A stretch of 64,000 nucleotides of DNA from contig CATIUR010000001.1 of the NCBI GenBank assembly GCA_949592205.1, forward strand, positions 1,626,001 through 1,690,000. The letters run 5' to 3'. Shown one piece after another: positions 1 through 10,341 of this stretch. The stretch is from Helichrysum umbraculigerum (Eukaryota; Streptophyta; Magnoliopsida; Asterales; Asteraceae). The stretch's first letter is position 1. Each line of letters begins with the position of its first letter. The notes beneath the pieces are model-generated. The model saw nothing but the letters and a program-made list of their open reading frames with translations. It was not told where the DNA came from and did no database searches. The position numbers were made by a program, and so were the translations under genes.

Positions 1-2035
1 TTCTGGCGGTTCTTCGATAGAGGGTTTCATTCGAGCGATCTCGTCTCTTTGTAATTCGTCATACTCCTTTTGGAATTCTGATTCTTCTGGAGATGAGTCT
101 GCTGTAGTGGCTGATGCTATTTCTACTAGTTCTGTCTCATTGGGAAGCGTGTTCTTCTTTAACTCGTATTTGCAGGTAGATGATGAAGAAGTTGCATTAT
201 TCTCAGTGATGATGACATCATTGTTGTCGGTGAGTGCGAACTTCTGAAATTGAGCTTTAGAAGAAGTACTTATGGTGATTTCTGGATTTGATTTCTCACA
301 ACCTTCAGATAGTTGTGGCAAAGTACCGGAATCCATCTCCTCGAAAGATTTGAGAATCTCAGCTACAGACGGAGATGATTCGGGTATCGGAAAAAACTGA
401 TTTCTTCTTAAAAGTGGGATAGGGATGCCTTCGCCTAAAGGAACAGCAACAAGGGAGTTGTTCGTGGGAGAGTAGTTAGGCGGTGCTAAAGGATTCTTCA
501 TTTCAGGTAAGGGAAATAGCAGCTCTCCGGAAGGTGCTGGTTGGTCAGAGATAGCTGAGCAGAGTCCGATGTCGTCCTGGCAAAGTCTTCTTTTGGTGAT
601 GACAGTGCTGGAGAAAGGTTCGTTATTGCTGACTGCTAGAATCTCCTCCAAATGCTCGTCATATATTTCCTGCATGGCATCCACAAGACCAAGATCTTCT
701 CCCATAGGATGCTTCATCAACTTATCGATATTAAAGGTGACTTCCTCCGCTCCGACCCTCAGTTTTAAAGATTTTTCGTTTACATCTATCACAGCCTTGG
801 CAGTGTTTAGGAAAGGTCTACCAAGGATGAGGGGAACGTGGGCATCTTCCTCGATATCCATAATGACGAAGTCAACTGGGAAGATAAATTTACCGACTCG
901 GACCATTATATCTTCAGCAATTCCTCGGGGGAGTTTAACTGATCTATCAGCTAATTGGATGGTCATTCGAGTGGGTAGCAGTTCACCTAATCCTAGTTTC
1001 TTATAGAGAGAGTAAGGCATAAGATTGACACTAGCACCTAGGTCAGCTAAGGCGTTACTAACTTGGACGTTTTGAAGAAAACAGGGAATAGTGAAACGGC
1101 CAGTATCTCCTAGTTTGGGTGGAAGGCCATGTAACATGATTGCTGAGCATTCAGCATCTAAGGGCAAACTAACTATTTGTCTTAATTTTTCTTTATTTGA
1201 AATGAGTTCTTTGAAAAACTTAGCACAACTAGGCATCTCTACTAAAGCGTCTAATAGTCTAACGTTTAAGTGCAGGCTTTTAAACATTTCCAGATATTTC
1301 CCAAATTGTGCTTCCTGTTTCTCTTTCTTAAGCCTACCAGGGAAGGGTATCCTAGTTCGTGGAATGATTTCTGGGGCTTTAGGTGATACTGGATCTGGTG
1401 CAGTGACAGGGGTGTCACTAGGCACTGGATCAGTGGTCGGTTCAGAGATAGGAAGTTGATTTGAAGAATTATCTGAGGACCTCTCATTTCTGGTCTCTTT
1501 ACCTCCTCTAGTGATGACCATGATTCCTCCTTGGTTCTCAACTTTTAAAAACAGTTGTTTAAGACTAACTTCCAGGTTTTTGATCAAATCTTCTGATATT
1601 CTAAGTAAAGCATCAATTTTATCTTGAAAAGCTATTACTTGTTTGTTTATGTTCATTTGTTCAACCATGAAATCAGTCAAAGTTTCATTATAGTGTTGTT
1701 GAGAATTTACGGGGGAATATGTTATATTAGAGGATAAAGGTTGCAGAAACTGAGTAGGTGGGTTATTGGTCGGCCGCTGAATGAAAGGTTTAGAATGAAA
1801 GTTCGATTCAGGGTTTTTAACAGTAGTGACAAGAATTTCTTCCGTAGAAGATTGAAGATCCTTGAAGACTCTGGAGAGATTGTCCACTTGAGCTTGCAGA
1901 GCTTCCAAGGATAGGCTTGAAGTACTGGTTACTTCCTTAGCCGGTTCACCAAACTCCCAGTCATGTTGATGCATTGCTATCGTCTCAACTAGCTCCCAGG
2001 CTTCTTCAGAAGTGTGTGACATGAAATTTCCTTGA
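1..2035 (-). pseudogene. Athila gag C-terminus and protease (interrupted gag-pol, 3' piece)
   Basis: By my reading, one frame is open on the minus strand from the edge of the nested solo LTR to position 1. In order it holds the end of the gag domain (a TSEEAWELVE-type segment), a Q/N- and S/T-rich linker, and an aspartic protease with active site ADLGAS (about 1025-1050) and the second motif LILGRPFL (about 806-830). A Ser/Glu-rich spacer then leads towards reverse transcriptase beyond the window. The protease would cleave the element's own polyprotein in cytoplasmic particles. The gene cannot be expressed as one polyprotein here because 2965 bp are inserted at 2036. The rest of this piece looks undamaged, so the insertion may be recent. 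Confidence 0.8.
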
Positions 2036-5000
2036 TGTAACACCCCCAAATTTAACAGTTTACGGAAGCGAGTTTTGGGTGTTACTAATCAATAATCACA
2101 AGCACAAAGGATACAGTGAACGACTCTAAATGAGACGTTCGAAAAGTTATTACATTAATACATAAGTAGTTTCAAAATACAAGCTCGAGTTCAACTAAAT
2201 TCCTAGAGATTCTAATACATAACAGTAAGTACAAAAGTAATGTAATAAAATCTCCAAGCTTGTAAATGCATGCGACTCGAGCTAAGAAAGCTTATCCTGC
2301 TGGGCATCCCTACTGATGCTGTGTACCTGAGAAGCATTACTAAAACGGTCAACCAAAAGGTTGGTGAATCTCACAGGTTTGTAAGTAAGTAAACAGTTGA
2401 ACACACAAGTAGTATTTGTAAATCATAGCCAGCCAGTAAGTAACGATCACAGGTTATGCTCATCGTTAACTTAAGTTTTAATAAGTGGGTGGTTGCAGAT
2501 TATGCAAACCGTTTGATACAATTGCCATGAGCCACCATAGTTGAAGCTTAACGTACAGTAAATATAGGTACCCCCCATGAATGTAATCCAAAACATTCAT
2601 ACGAAACGAGTAAGAAACGCCCGTTTCTACAGGAACGGTTCGTGGTAGTGCGTGCTACCCCGGGCGGGGATTGTCAGTCCCATATGGATCCATATACTAA
2701 AACTCGCGCTTATCACATAACTAACAACTATGATTAAGGAGGATTTCATTGGATTAGTCGAAAACTCATGCAATTGGCGTATCCGTAATCTCGTACAGTA
2801 TGTAAATCATGGCAGCAAGTAAGTTTTGTGTGTTCATGTAAAACAGTAATGCATCTCACCCCTGAGTAAAAACAGTAAAGTAGGGGCTGTGAGACTCACC
2901 TGAGTCTGGCAGACAATGCAGTAAGTAAGCAAGTAGTATCCCGAACTAGCAACCCTCAGCGTCCTAATACGCATAAGGTTTAGTAAGTAAATGGAATACT
3001 TGTAAAGTATCCATGCTAGTTGTTCCCAAACTAGTTAATGTCCGTTTGTTTGTTTGTACGTTTGTATTTGTTTGTAAATCGTAGTTTGTAGAAAAGTTGT
3101 ACGGTCCGTTGGTATCGATGTGTAATAATAATTCCATCCATTATTATTATGTGTTCGTAGTAATTGTACAGTCGTAAAGTATACTCGTATAATCGTTTGT
3201 TTGTATTACAACGTGTAGTGTTTGCGTAAGTTCCAATGGGCTTAATCCCCAAAGGGTACGAGTGAAACCTCGTATAAGCTAGCGTGTATTCCCGTACGTA
3301 AGTTGGGTACAAGTGTAAGTTTGTTGGAGTGTAATCTCCTAAGTATTTCGAGTGTAATCTCGTGCGTGTGTGTGAGTGAAATCCCACGTTAAATTAAGTA
3401 TAATCTTGTACGTATTCGAGTATTTGTGTATACTTCCAAAAGTATAGTATTTTCATGTATAATCGTATCGTATTTGATTTGGTTGTTGAAAAGTGATTTT
3501 TAAACACTTAGAATGTTTTTGGCCTCTGTTTTTAGGTTTTTGCGACACTAAATGCGACACAGCCCTTGTGTCACATGATTTATGCGACACAACCCTTGTG
3601 TCACATGGATGCAACTTAATGCGACACAATATGCGACACAACCCTTGTGTCACATGATTTATGCGACACAACCCTTGTGTCACATGGAAGCAACTTAATG
3701 CGACACAATATGCGACACAACCCTTGTGTCACATGATTTATGCGACACAACCCTTGTGTCACATGGATGCAACTTAATGCGACACAATATGCGACACAAC
3801 CCTTGTGTCACATGATTTATGCGACACAACCCTTGTGTCACATGGTTGCCATGCGACACAACCCTTGTGTCACATGGTTGCCATGCGACACAACATGTGA
3901 CACAAGCCTTGTGTCACATGAAAGTTTGGCCATATGCAATACACGGCTGTTACGATTTTTGGTTCGGTTTTTGGGTCAAACAACCTCGGTTTGGCCCGAA
4001 ACTTTTACACAAGCTTTAATATGTTACAATGAGTTTATAAAAATTATTGGTTGACGTTTTTAGTGTTCGAGGTGTCATTTTCTTAAATGCGACCAAAACC
4101 GACAATGTTCCGAAATCAAGTTTAAATTATATATTTGGACATTACTAAGCTAGGGGAACAATAATCTAGCAAAATAATTAATATCGGAAAAGTTTGCGAG
4201 TCGCCGGAAAACTTACAAGTCGTCGTATCGCGAAACAAAAAAGATGAAGTTGTAGCCCTCGTTGTGGTGATCACTTTCCTCCAAACGAGCTAGGTGTTTT
4301 AGAGAGTTTTTGTGGTGTTTTTCTAGAGAGAGAGTGAGAACCGATTGAGAGAGAGAGATGAGAGTTTAGAGAGAAGATTGAGAGAGATTGGGTAAGGGTG
4401 TGTTTTGGTTATGTTTTTCATCAAAGAGGCATGGGGGTGGTGCCCCATGTCTTTGGCCGGTCCATGGTGGGGCCACATGGTGTGGTCTCACCAACTTTTC
4501 GTTCCCTCGCGTTTGCGCTCCGTGCGGTGTTCGTTTCCCGGGTCGTTTAGACGTTAAAATCATTTTATACACGATTAAATATACGTTTAAAATACGAATA
4601 TTATTCGGTAATTTAGTTGAAGCATTTTAATAAAATACTTTGTTTTGAAGTTATAAAATGTAACATTTGTTTTGTTTTGTCGGATGGTCGAGTTTTCGGA
4701 GAGTTCGGTAACGTTTTAGTTAAAACGTATGTTTTCGTTATATTATAAACATAATATAAAATGGTAATTAAAGTAATTAAATAAATTAACATTATTTAAT
4801 AATTGTTTTACCAACGTCTGTATGTTTTGTACAATTGTTGTTTTATACGATTTGTACGAATCGTATACGCGTATATATATATTCCATCCATATATATATA
4901 GTGAGTACATAATGTATATAATCCTATTTCATATTATATACAAGTAATAAACACGCAATTAGGGAAAATTTAAATTGGCCCTAAATTTGGGGTTGTTACA
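2036..5000 (-). mobile_element. Solo LTR of the TG1 family (LTR-A)
   Basis: This 2965-bp sequence starts TGTAACACCCCCAAATTT and ends AATTTGGGGTTGTTACA. It is flanked by the perfect direct repeat CTTGA (2031-2035 and 5001-5005) and has no internal region or PBS, so it is a solo LTR left by LTR-LTR recombination. Its sequence closely follows the LTR of TG1 (57606-60541), including the ends and the TGCGACACAA array. By that comparison its transcription sense is the minus strand. It interrupts the Athila gag. Confidence 0.92.
3540..3922. repeat. GCGACACAA / TTGTGTCACATG array in LTR-A
   Basis: About a dozen units built on TGCGACACAACCCTTGTGTC, each a near-perfect hairpin, alternate with spacers such as GATTTA, GATGCAACTTAA and GTTGCC. 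The units form a higher-order tandem repeat. The array lies between a GTAAGT motif and a pyrimidine-AG in the LTR's transcribed sense. Confidence 0.85.
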
Positions 5001-5556
5001 CTTGAGAAGCAGCATCGAGGGTTGACTTGTGCTGAGGAGTCAGACCATTGTAGAATATGCAGATTAGGTTCGTCTTACCCATTTGATGATTCGGACATCT
5101 GTTAAGCATCTTCTTAAATCGTTCCCATGCCAGATATAATGATTCATTGGTTTCTTGACGGAAACTGATGATGTCATCCTTGAGCTTGGTTTGCTTGGAA
5201 GGAGGGAAAAACTTAGCCATAAACTTAGTAGCCAACTCCTCCCAAGTATGAATCGAATTGGGTTCGAGTTCATCAAACCAGGTTCGAGCACGCGAAGACA
5301 AAGAATAGGGAAAAAGATTTAGTCGGGAGACTTCTCTTGCAATCCCTGATTGCTAATAGGAATCAGAAAGATTGATGAATCTATCCAAATGTGAATTTGG
5401 ATCATCGAGCGGAAAACCGTAAAATTGGCAGAAGGTTTTGAGTAACTTGATAACACTAGGCTTAATTTCAAAGTTTTCGTCGGGCAGCACGATAGGTCCT
5501 CCTCTTCCCTCCAGTAATGGTGTGCAGGTCGAGGCGAGAGTAATACGATTCGTCAT
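5001..5556 (-). pseudogene. Athila gag N-terminal and core domain (5' piece)
   Basis: The frame starts with MTNRITLAST at 5556 and holds the retrotransposon gag core, with motifs RARTWFDELEPNS, FFPPSKQTKLK and ESLYLAWERFKKML. An in-frame TAG at 5353-5355 splits an otherwise continuous frame; both sides are in the same phase. The frame then runs into the solo LTR at 5000 and resumes at 2035. Removing the 2965 bp and one TSD copy rejoins the gag motif without a shift. Gag forms the particle and binds the element's RNA. The TAG makes this copy defective unless it is read through. Confidence 0.8.
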
Positions 5557-5692
5557 AGCTGAAGTTCGGGTTTGGTAGAAAAGAGAGTTTTGGAAAGGAA
5601 AGAACAGAAAAGGAACTTTCGGATGATATTGATCTTCCGAAAGGATCGCTAAATAACTAAGACAACTAAATTCCTAAATCGGTCGTTGTAGT
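5557..5692 (-). other. Athila 5' leader between PBS and gag
   Basis: This is a short AT-rich untranslated leader with no ORF, lying between the PBS (5693-5710) and the gag start at 5556 on the minus strand. Confidence 0.6.
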
Positions 5693-5710
5693 TCCCCGGC
5701 AGCGGCGCCA
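5693..5710 (-). other. Primer-binding site, tRNA-Asp type (Athila)
   Basis: On the minus strand this reads TGGCGCCGCTGCCGGGGA, the sequence classically used by Athila/Tat elements to pair with the 3' end of tRNA-Asp. It starts a few bases inside the LTR boundary. The same 18 bases occur at 27092-27109 in the non-autonomous element. Confidence 0.9.
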
Positions 5711-7261
5711 AAAGACTTGAAGGGTGCCAAGAGGTCGGTTGCGATTTCACTCGCGTCGTTGCGGACCTTCCTCCGGGCACGGCCACCAGAGGGTTTTAAA
5801 AATTTGTTTTTTGCTGGGCCTAAGTATACTAAAGCTATGGGTGAGTATAGCGATAGGTATGACCTAGGGTCGTTCTTCAAACTACAACGGGCATGGGATC
5901 TAGGACTTCAGTTATCTATGTGGATTTAGCTGGGGTTTAAAAGAGATTTTTGGTTTGTTTTGGTTTTAACTAACTACTAATTATCTAAAATTAAAATAAA
6001 GTAAAGTGGAGGGGAGGTGGCAACGAGAACTTATAGGTGAAGCGAGTGTTTACTATGATAATTACTTATGCTATTTAGGGGTAGTTAATGGGATAAAGCC
6101 TTAGTTAAGATGACAGCTATATTTCCTAATGAGCCATAACTCCTAGCCTATTATCTATCTAACGTAGAGTTGTCCGCAATCAGATAAATAACATGTCACA
6201 TGGATAACAGTTATGGAATGTAAACTACACCGGAAGTTATCCCAAATGTAGCAACCAATTTAACCAACAACCATCCTCGAGTCTTGTTCCCCAATCTCGG
6301 ATATTTGAGATATCCGAATCATGGCATGAATTGTTGAATAAACAAAAACATGAACAGGGGTTTCCTACCGAAACAAGTTGGGATGATCTGGTCTAACGGT
6401 TGATTAAATTGTTCATCATTATTTCATATAAATCATTTTAACTATTCTATGCATGTTAAACTGGTGTATGCAATTGATAAATATTCGAAAACCTAATCAT
6501 GTAACTAATCAGCATAACAGATACTAGCATGCAAACCCTAAGCAACAATCAAACAAGAACATGCAGAAAGGCAGCATAGCAGGGATCAATTATGCAGAGT
6601 GACGGGGTACATGGTTAAGTCACAAGTGTCCCGAAAGTTCTCTCAAAGACACTCGTTAAATGACTTGAATCTAATCTATCTCTAATCCTACGCTCCGTGT
6701 CTCCCTCCGGTAATATTTCAACCAGGAGAACACCGGCCATGTCTAGTTCAACGATCATCAGACACAGAATAATTAGCGGCATACAACTAGCAATTGGCCA
6801 AGCCTAGAAGGATGTTACTAACCACAGCATAAGTTTGATAGATAAACATTTTAGATTCAATTCATAGATTCAAATATATTTCAATAGCATACAGACAGAG
6901 TAACAGCATGATTTAAGTGTAACTACCCTAGCATGGCAACTATCATAGCAAACACAGATTTGTCTAGCTAAGCATGGCAATAATCTTAGCAAGTAATTCT
7001 AAACAAGCATAGCAACAGCACAACATTATTTAAAATAACAAGATAGAGATTATAATAAAACCTGACAAAGCGTTATTACAAATCGTGCGACACCGCAGTT
7101 TCGGAGCACCTCCGTTACAAAAGAGCTTAAAGCTCGTACCCTACTAGATTAACTAAACTAACTACCAACTAATTTATTCTAGAGAGAGAAAGTGTGTGTG
7201 TGAGATGAGAAGTGTGAAAGAAAAGTGTGAAAGTGTATGTTGAAATGTTGAAATGAAGCCT

Positions 7262-7271
7262 CTATATATAG
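7262..7271 (-). promoter_or_regulatory. TATA box of the Athila LTR
   Basis: CTATATATAG reads the same on both strands; in element orientation it would place transcription start near 7230. The CCGTATACGG array lies about 100-280 bp upstream of it, in the position of an enhancer. Confidence 0.55.
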
Positions 7272-7364
7272 AATTCGCACAACCGTATCCGTAGACCGTA
7301 TCCAAATCTTCAAATGCACAACCGTATCGCAAACCCGAATTAAAACCTGATTTTTATCGCCCAA

Positions 7365-7545
7365 ACGCACGATACGGTTGAGCTAGGGCAAATACGGGAG
7401 AACTGGAGTGTATACGGTTGAGCATAGGGTGAATACGGGAGAACACAGACCGTATACGGTTGTGCTAGGCCGTATACGGTCTGTGCTAGGCCGTATACGG
7501 TCTAGTTTTGCCGTATACGGTCTAGCTCTCCCGTATCTTGATTCT
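7365..7545. repeat. CCGTATACGG palindrome array in the Athila LTR
   Basis: Four perfect copies of the 10-bp palindrome CCGTATACGG occur at 7450, 7470, 7491 and 7511. They are surrounded by half-sites or degraded copies (GATACGGTTG, GTATACGGTTG, AATACGGGAG, CCCGTATC). The perfect copies are spaced about 20 bp apart, two helical turns, which would suit cooperative binding of a dimeric factor. Confidence 0.7.
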
Positions 7546-7899
7546 TCGGTTCTTCGTTTCTTCGTTCGAGCGTAACTTCTTCGTCGTTTATCCGTTTTGA
7601 GTGATTCTCGCGCTCACGGTTTTGTAATTTCCTAACGAAGAAAATGACATAAGTTAGAGGTCATAATTCCAAGTATAGCTTAATTTGTGCTTAAATGCGT
7701 GAACGGAAGATTCGTTAACCGTTTGTGCTCTATTTTACTCGTTTTTAGGTCTTTTTGGTTGAATCTTGAAACATCGTCTATATTTTAGTCCTAATGATGA
7801 AATATGACATTTAAGTTCATATTTAAGTGTTTTCATTAATAATTGGGCTAAAATGGTGAGATAATGGCACACAAAAACATGACTTTTTGCGTGTTATCA

Positions 7900-9878
7900 A
7901 CATCCGTTTGACCGGTTAGTGCGTGCTAACCCGGATGAGGATTGTCAATCCCATATGATATCATATACTAACATTCACGCTAAAATATTAGAGACTATGC
8001 TATAGAGGACTTTAAATTGATTAGCTTGAAACTCATGTAGTATTTGAAGGTTGGTACTTGCGTTCTACTTGTAAGACAAAATAGAGTAGTAATATCACAC
8101 CCCTAGTTGTAAAATAGTGAAAATGGGGCCATGAAACTCACATGAGTCTTGAAGTGTTTAATTTAATAAACTTGAAGTAATTAGCTGTGAATCGATGTCC
8201 AAAGACTTGAAACCTGAATGTGTTCACGACACTTGATTGTTATTAATTGTACCGGTATCTCGAAAGACTACCTTTGTAGTTGTTATACAACTATATATAT
8301 ATATATGTCCAAATTACTACGATTTGGTTGATTGTTTCGTTACAAGTTACTACGACTTGTTTGATTGAATTGATACAAGTTACAACGACTTGTTTGATTG
8401 AATTGATACAAGTTACAACGACTTGTTTGATTTTGAAATATGTTTTGAAAACACGTACGGCCCGTTGGTGATGGACTTGAAATAATAAACTTTAAGCATT
8501 ATTATCAAGTTATTGATGTTTTGCACTTACAAGTGTGTTCCAATGTGTTTCATAAGTCGTATCGTATAAGGGTTTGAGGTTATATAAGTTCGACACTTAG
8601 TGAAATTTTAGTTTGAAAATCTGCTGTTTTATGCGACACAATCATGCGACACAAATGTTTGCCATGCGACACAAGGGCTATGTCGCATAGAAATGCGACA
8701 CAAGATCTATACGACACAAAGATTGTGTCGCATAGATGCGAGATGCTGATTCAACAGCGACATAGTGATTGTGTCGTATGAAGTTTGCGACCTAAGATGC
8801 GACACAATGTTGTGTCGTAAAGGGTACGACACAAAAGGATTTATACGACACAAGGTACGACATAACAGGCAAAATACGACACTAAATGCGACACAAGGCT
8901 TGTGTCGCATTGAAGAACACCAGCCCAGAAGGTCCGGCTGTCAAGATTTTTCCGGCCAAAAACCCAATTCAAACCCGTTTTTAAGCTGTAAAACCTTGTT
9001 ATCTTCATATCTTTGGACATATACATGTTATATAACTCATAAATATGTAAAAACAAGCTAAAACGAGAGGTTTCGAGAATTTGTCGGAAACTTACGCGGT
9101 GCCGGATTGAAAATCCGAAAAGATAGGATTGTAGATCGTAGCGTGGTGGTTCCGTTTTTGTAAAAATCTTGATGATTTGATGACGATTTAGGGTGTTATT
9201 TGGTGATTTTGTTTGTAAATGGGTGGTGGGGTTTTGAGAGTGAATGGAGGAAGAGAGAGATGTGGGGATGTTGATAATAAAAAAAAAAAAAAAAATAGAA
9301 ATCTCCATTTTTGGAGAGGAAGGGGCCGGCCCACATGGGGCCCACCCATGTGTGGTTGGCTCCAAATTTCGTTCCCGCGTATTCGCGCTTCGTGCGGAGT
9401 TCGTTCCCCCGATCGTTTAAACGTTAAATATTTATTTATACGCGTTTTAAAATATCAATAGTTATTCGATATTTTCGTTGAAGTATTTTATAAAATACTT
9501 TATAGTTGCGTTATAACATTTAATTCTTAAGCTTGTTTCGTTTTGTCGGTCGGTCGGGTCTTCGTGGAGTTCGGTAACGTTTTAATTAAAAACGTACGTG
9601 TTTGCTATATTATCATCATAATATAAAGTGGTAATTTGTGTAATTAAATTATTCCACATAATTTAATAATTGATTCACCAACGTCCGCATGTAATTGACC
9701 GAAATACATTCGGTTTGAAACTCGTACGATTTAGACAAACCGCATAATTATATGGATATATATATATTCAACAATATATATAATAATTGATACATTAATT
9801 AGCCTAACACAGAACTAATTACATGTATTAAAATTTGATTAGGCACTAAATTCTAGTCCTAAATTGACGGGTGTCACA
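7900..9878 (-). repeat. Tekay-2 3' LTR, cut by the Athila element
   Basis: The sequence matches 35447-37418 almost base for base. It ends GACGGGTGTCACA next to the minus-strand PPT. The missing part of the LTR must lie beyond the Athila element, outside the window. A GCGACACAA array is at about 8633-8913. Confidence 0.88.
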
Positions 9879-9891
9879 TTCTCCCCCTGTT
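9879..9891 (-). other. Polypurine tract of Tekay-2
   Basis: On the minus strand this reads AACAGGGGGAGAA, immediately before the LTR start TGTGACACC. It would prime plus-strand DNA synthesis. Confidence 0.8.
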
Positions 9892-9912
9892 AGAAGAATT
9901 TCGTCCCGAAAT

Positions 9913-10336
9913 TTATGTTGAAGTCGTGTTTGATGCTGAGTCAGTGAAGAGTTGAGGATACTTGAGTCGCATTTGGTCTTCCCGTTCCCAGGTGAATTCC
10001 GGACCGTGCCGCGAATTCCACCTAACTTTGACGATGGGAACACGACTTTGTTTAAGTTGTTTGACCTCACGGTCCATGATTTCGGCGGGTTCCTCAACAA
10101 AGTGAAGTTTCTCGTCAACTCGAATTTCATCGAGTGGAATGATAAGTGTCTCATCAGACAGACACTTCTTCATATTTGAAACATGAAAAGTGGGATGCAC
10201 GCTGCTGAGTTCGGATGGCAGCTGCAATCGATATGCCACTGGACCAATCCTCTCAAGGATCTCGAATGGTCCAATGTATCTGGGATTTAACTTCCCCCGT
10301 TTGCCAAATCGGATTACGCCTTTCCAAGGCGAGACC
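9913..10336 (-). pseudogene. Tekay-2 integrase C-terminus and chromodomain
   Basis: This piece encodes the integrase tail with a GPY/F-type module (YIGPFEIL, GPVAYRLQLP) followed by HVSNMKKCL and a chromodomain-like end (IMDREVK, VKVRWNSRHGPEFTWE). It stops at 9913. Upstream it is cut by Tekay-1 at 10337 and continues in frame at 20915 (VGDRVLL joining the KVSPWKG segment). Such chromodomains in Tekay/Del elements are thought to guide integration to chromatin with particular histone marks. The piece itself looks intact. Confidence 0.88.
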
Positions 10337-10341
10337 TTAAG

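Larger units (their letters stand above)
1..7899 (-). mobile_element. Athila-type Ty3/gypsy retrotransposon, 5' part
   Basis: This is a minus-strand element whose 5' LTR (5718-7899), primer-binding site (5693-5710), leader, gag and protease region lie in the window; the rest continues past position 1. The lineage call rests on the tRNA-Asp-type PBS and on an Athila-like protease with the motifs ADLGAS and LILGRPFL. The element sits in the 3' LTR of Tekay-2: sequence resuming at 7900 (ACATCCGTTTGACC) matches the continuous copy at about 35447. The TSD is probably ACATC (7900-7904), but its partner is outside the window. A solo LTR (2036-5000) interrupts gag. Confidence 0.85.
5718..7899 (-). 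repeat. Athila 5' LTR
   Basis: The repeat reads TGAAGGG...GTTATCA on the plus strand, giving TG...CA ends, and abuts the PBS spacer on its left. The right edge is set by the jump into Tekay-2 LTR sequence at 7900. It contains a TATA-like box (7262-7271) and an array of CCGTATACGG palindromes (about 7365-7545). The partner LTR lies outside the window, so the ends are inferred from one copy only. Confidence 0.75.

Noticed and set aside
569..1459. Plus-strand ORFs (145 and 122 aa) over the Athila gag-protease region
   Set aside because: They are antisense shadows of the continuous minus-strand Athila frame and have no domain.
3540..3922. CRISPR-like array
   Set aside because: The spacers are themselves repeated, the context is a plant LTR, and there are no cas genes.
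3740..4054. ORFs full of MRHNPCVTW repeats, and similar ones at 8707-9365, 36251-36605 and 59146-59459
   Set aside because: They are translations of the GCGACACAA arrays; the repeats are open in several frames by composition.
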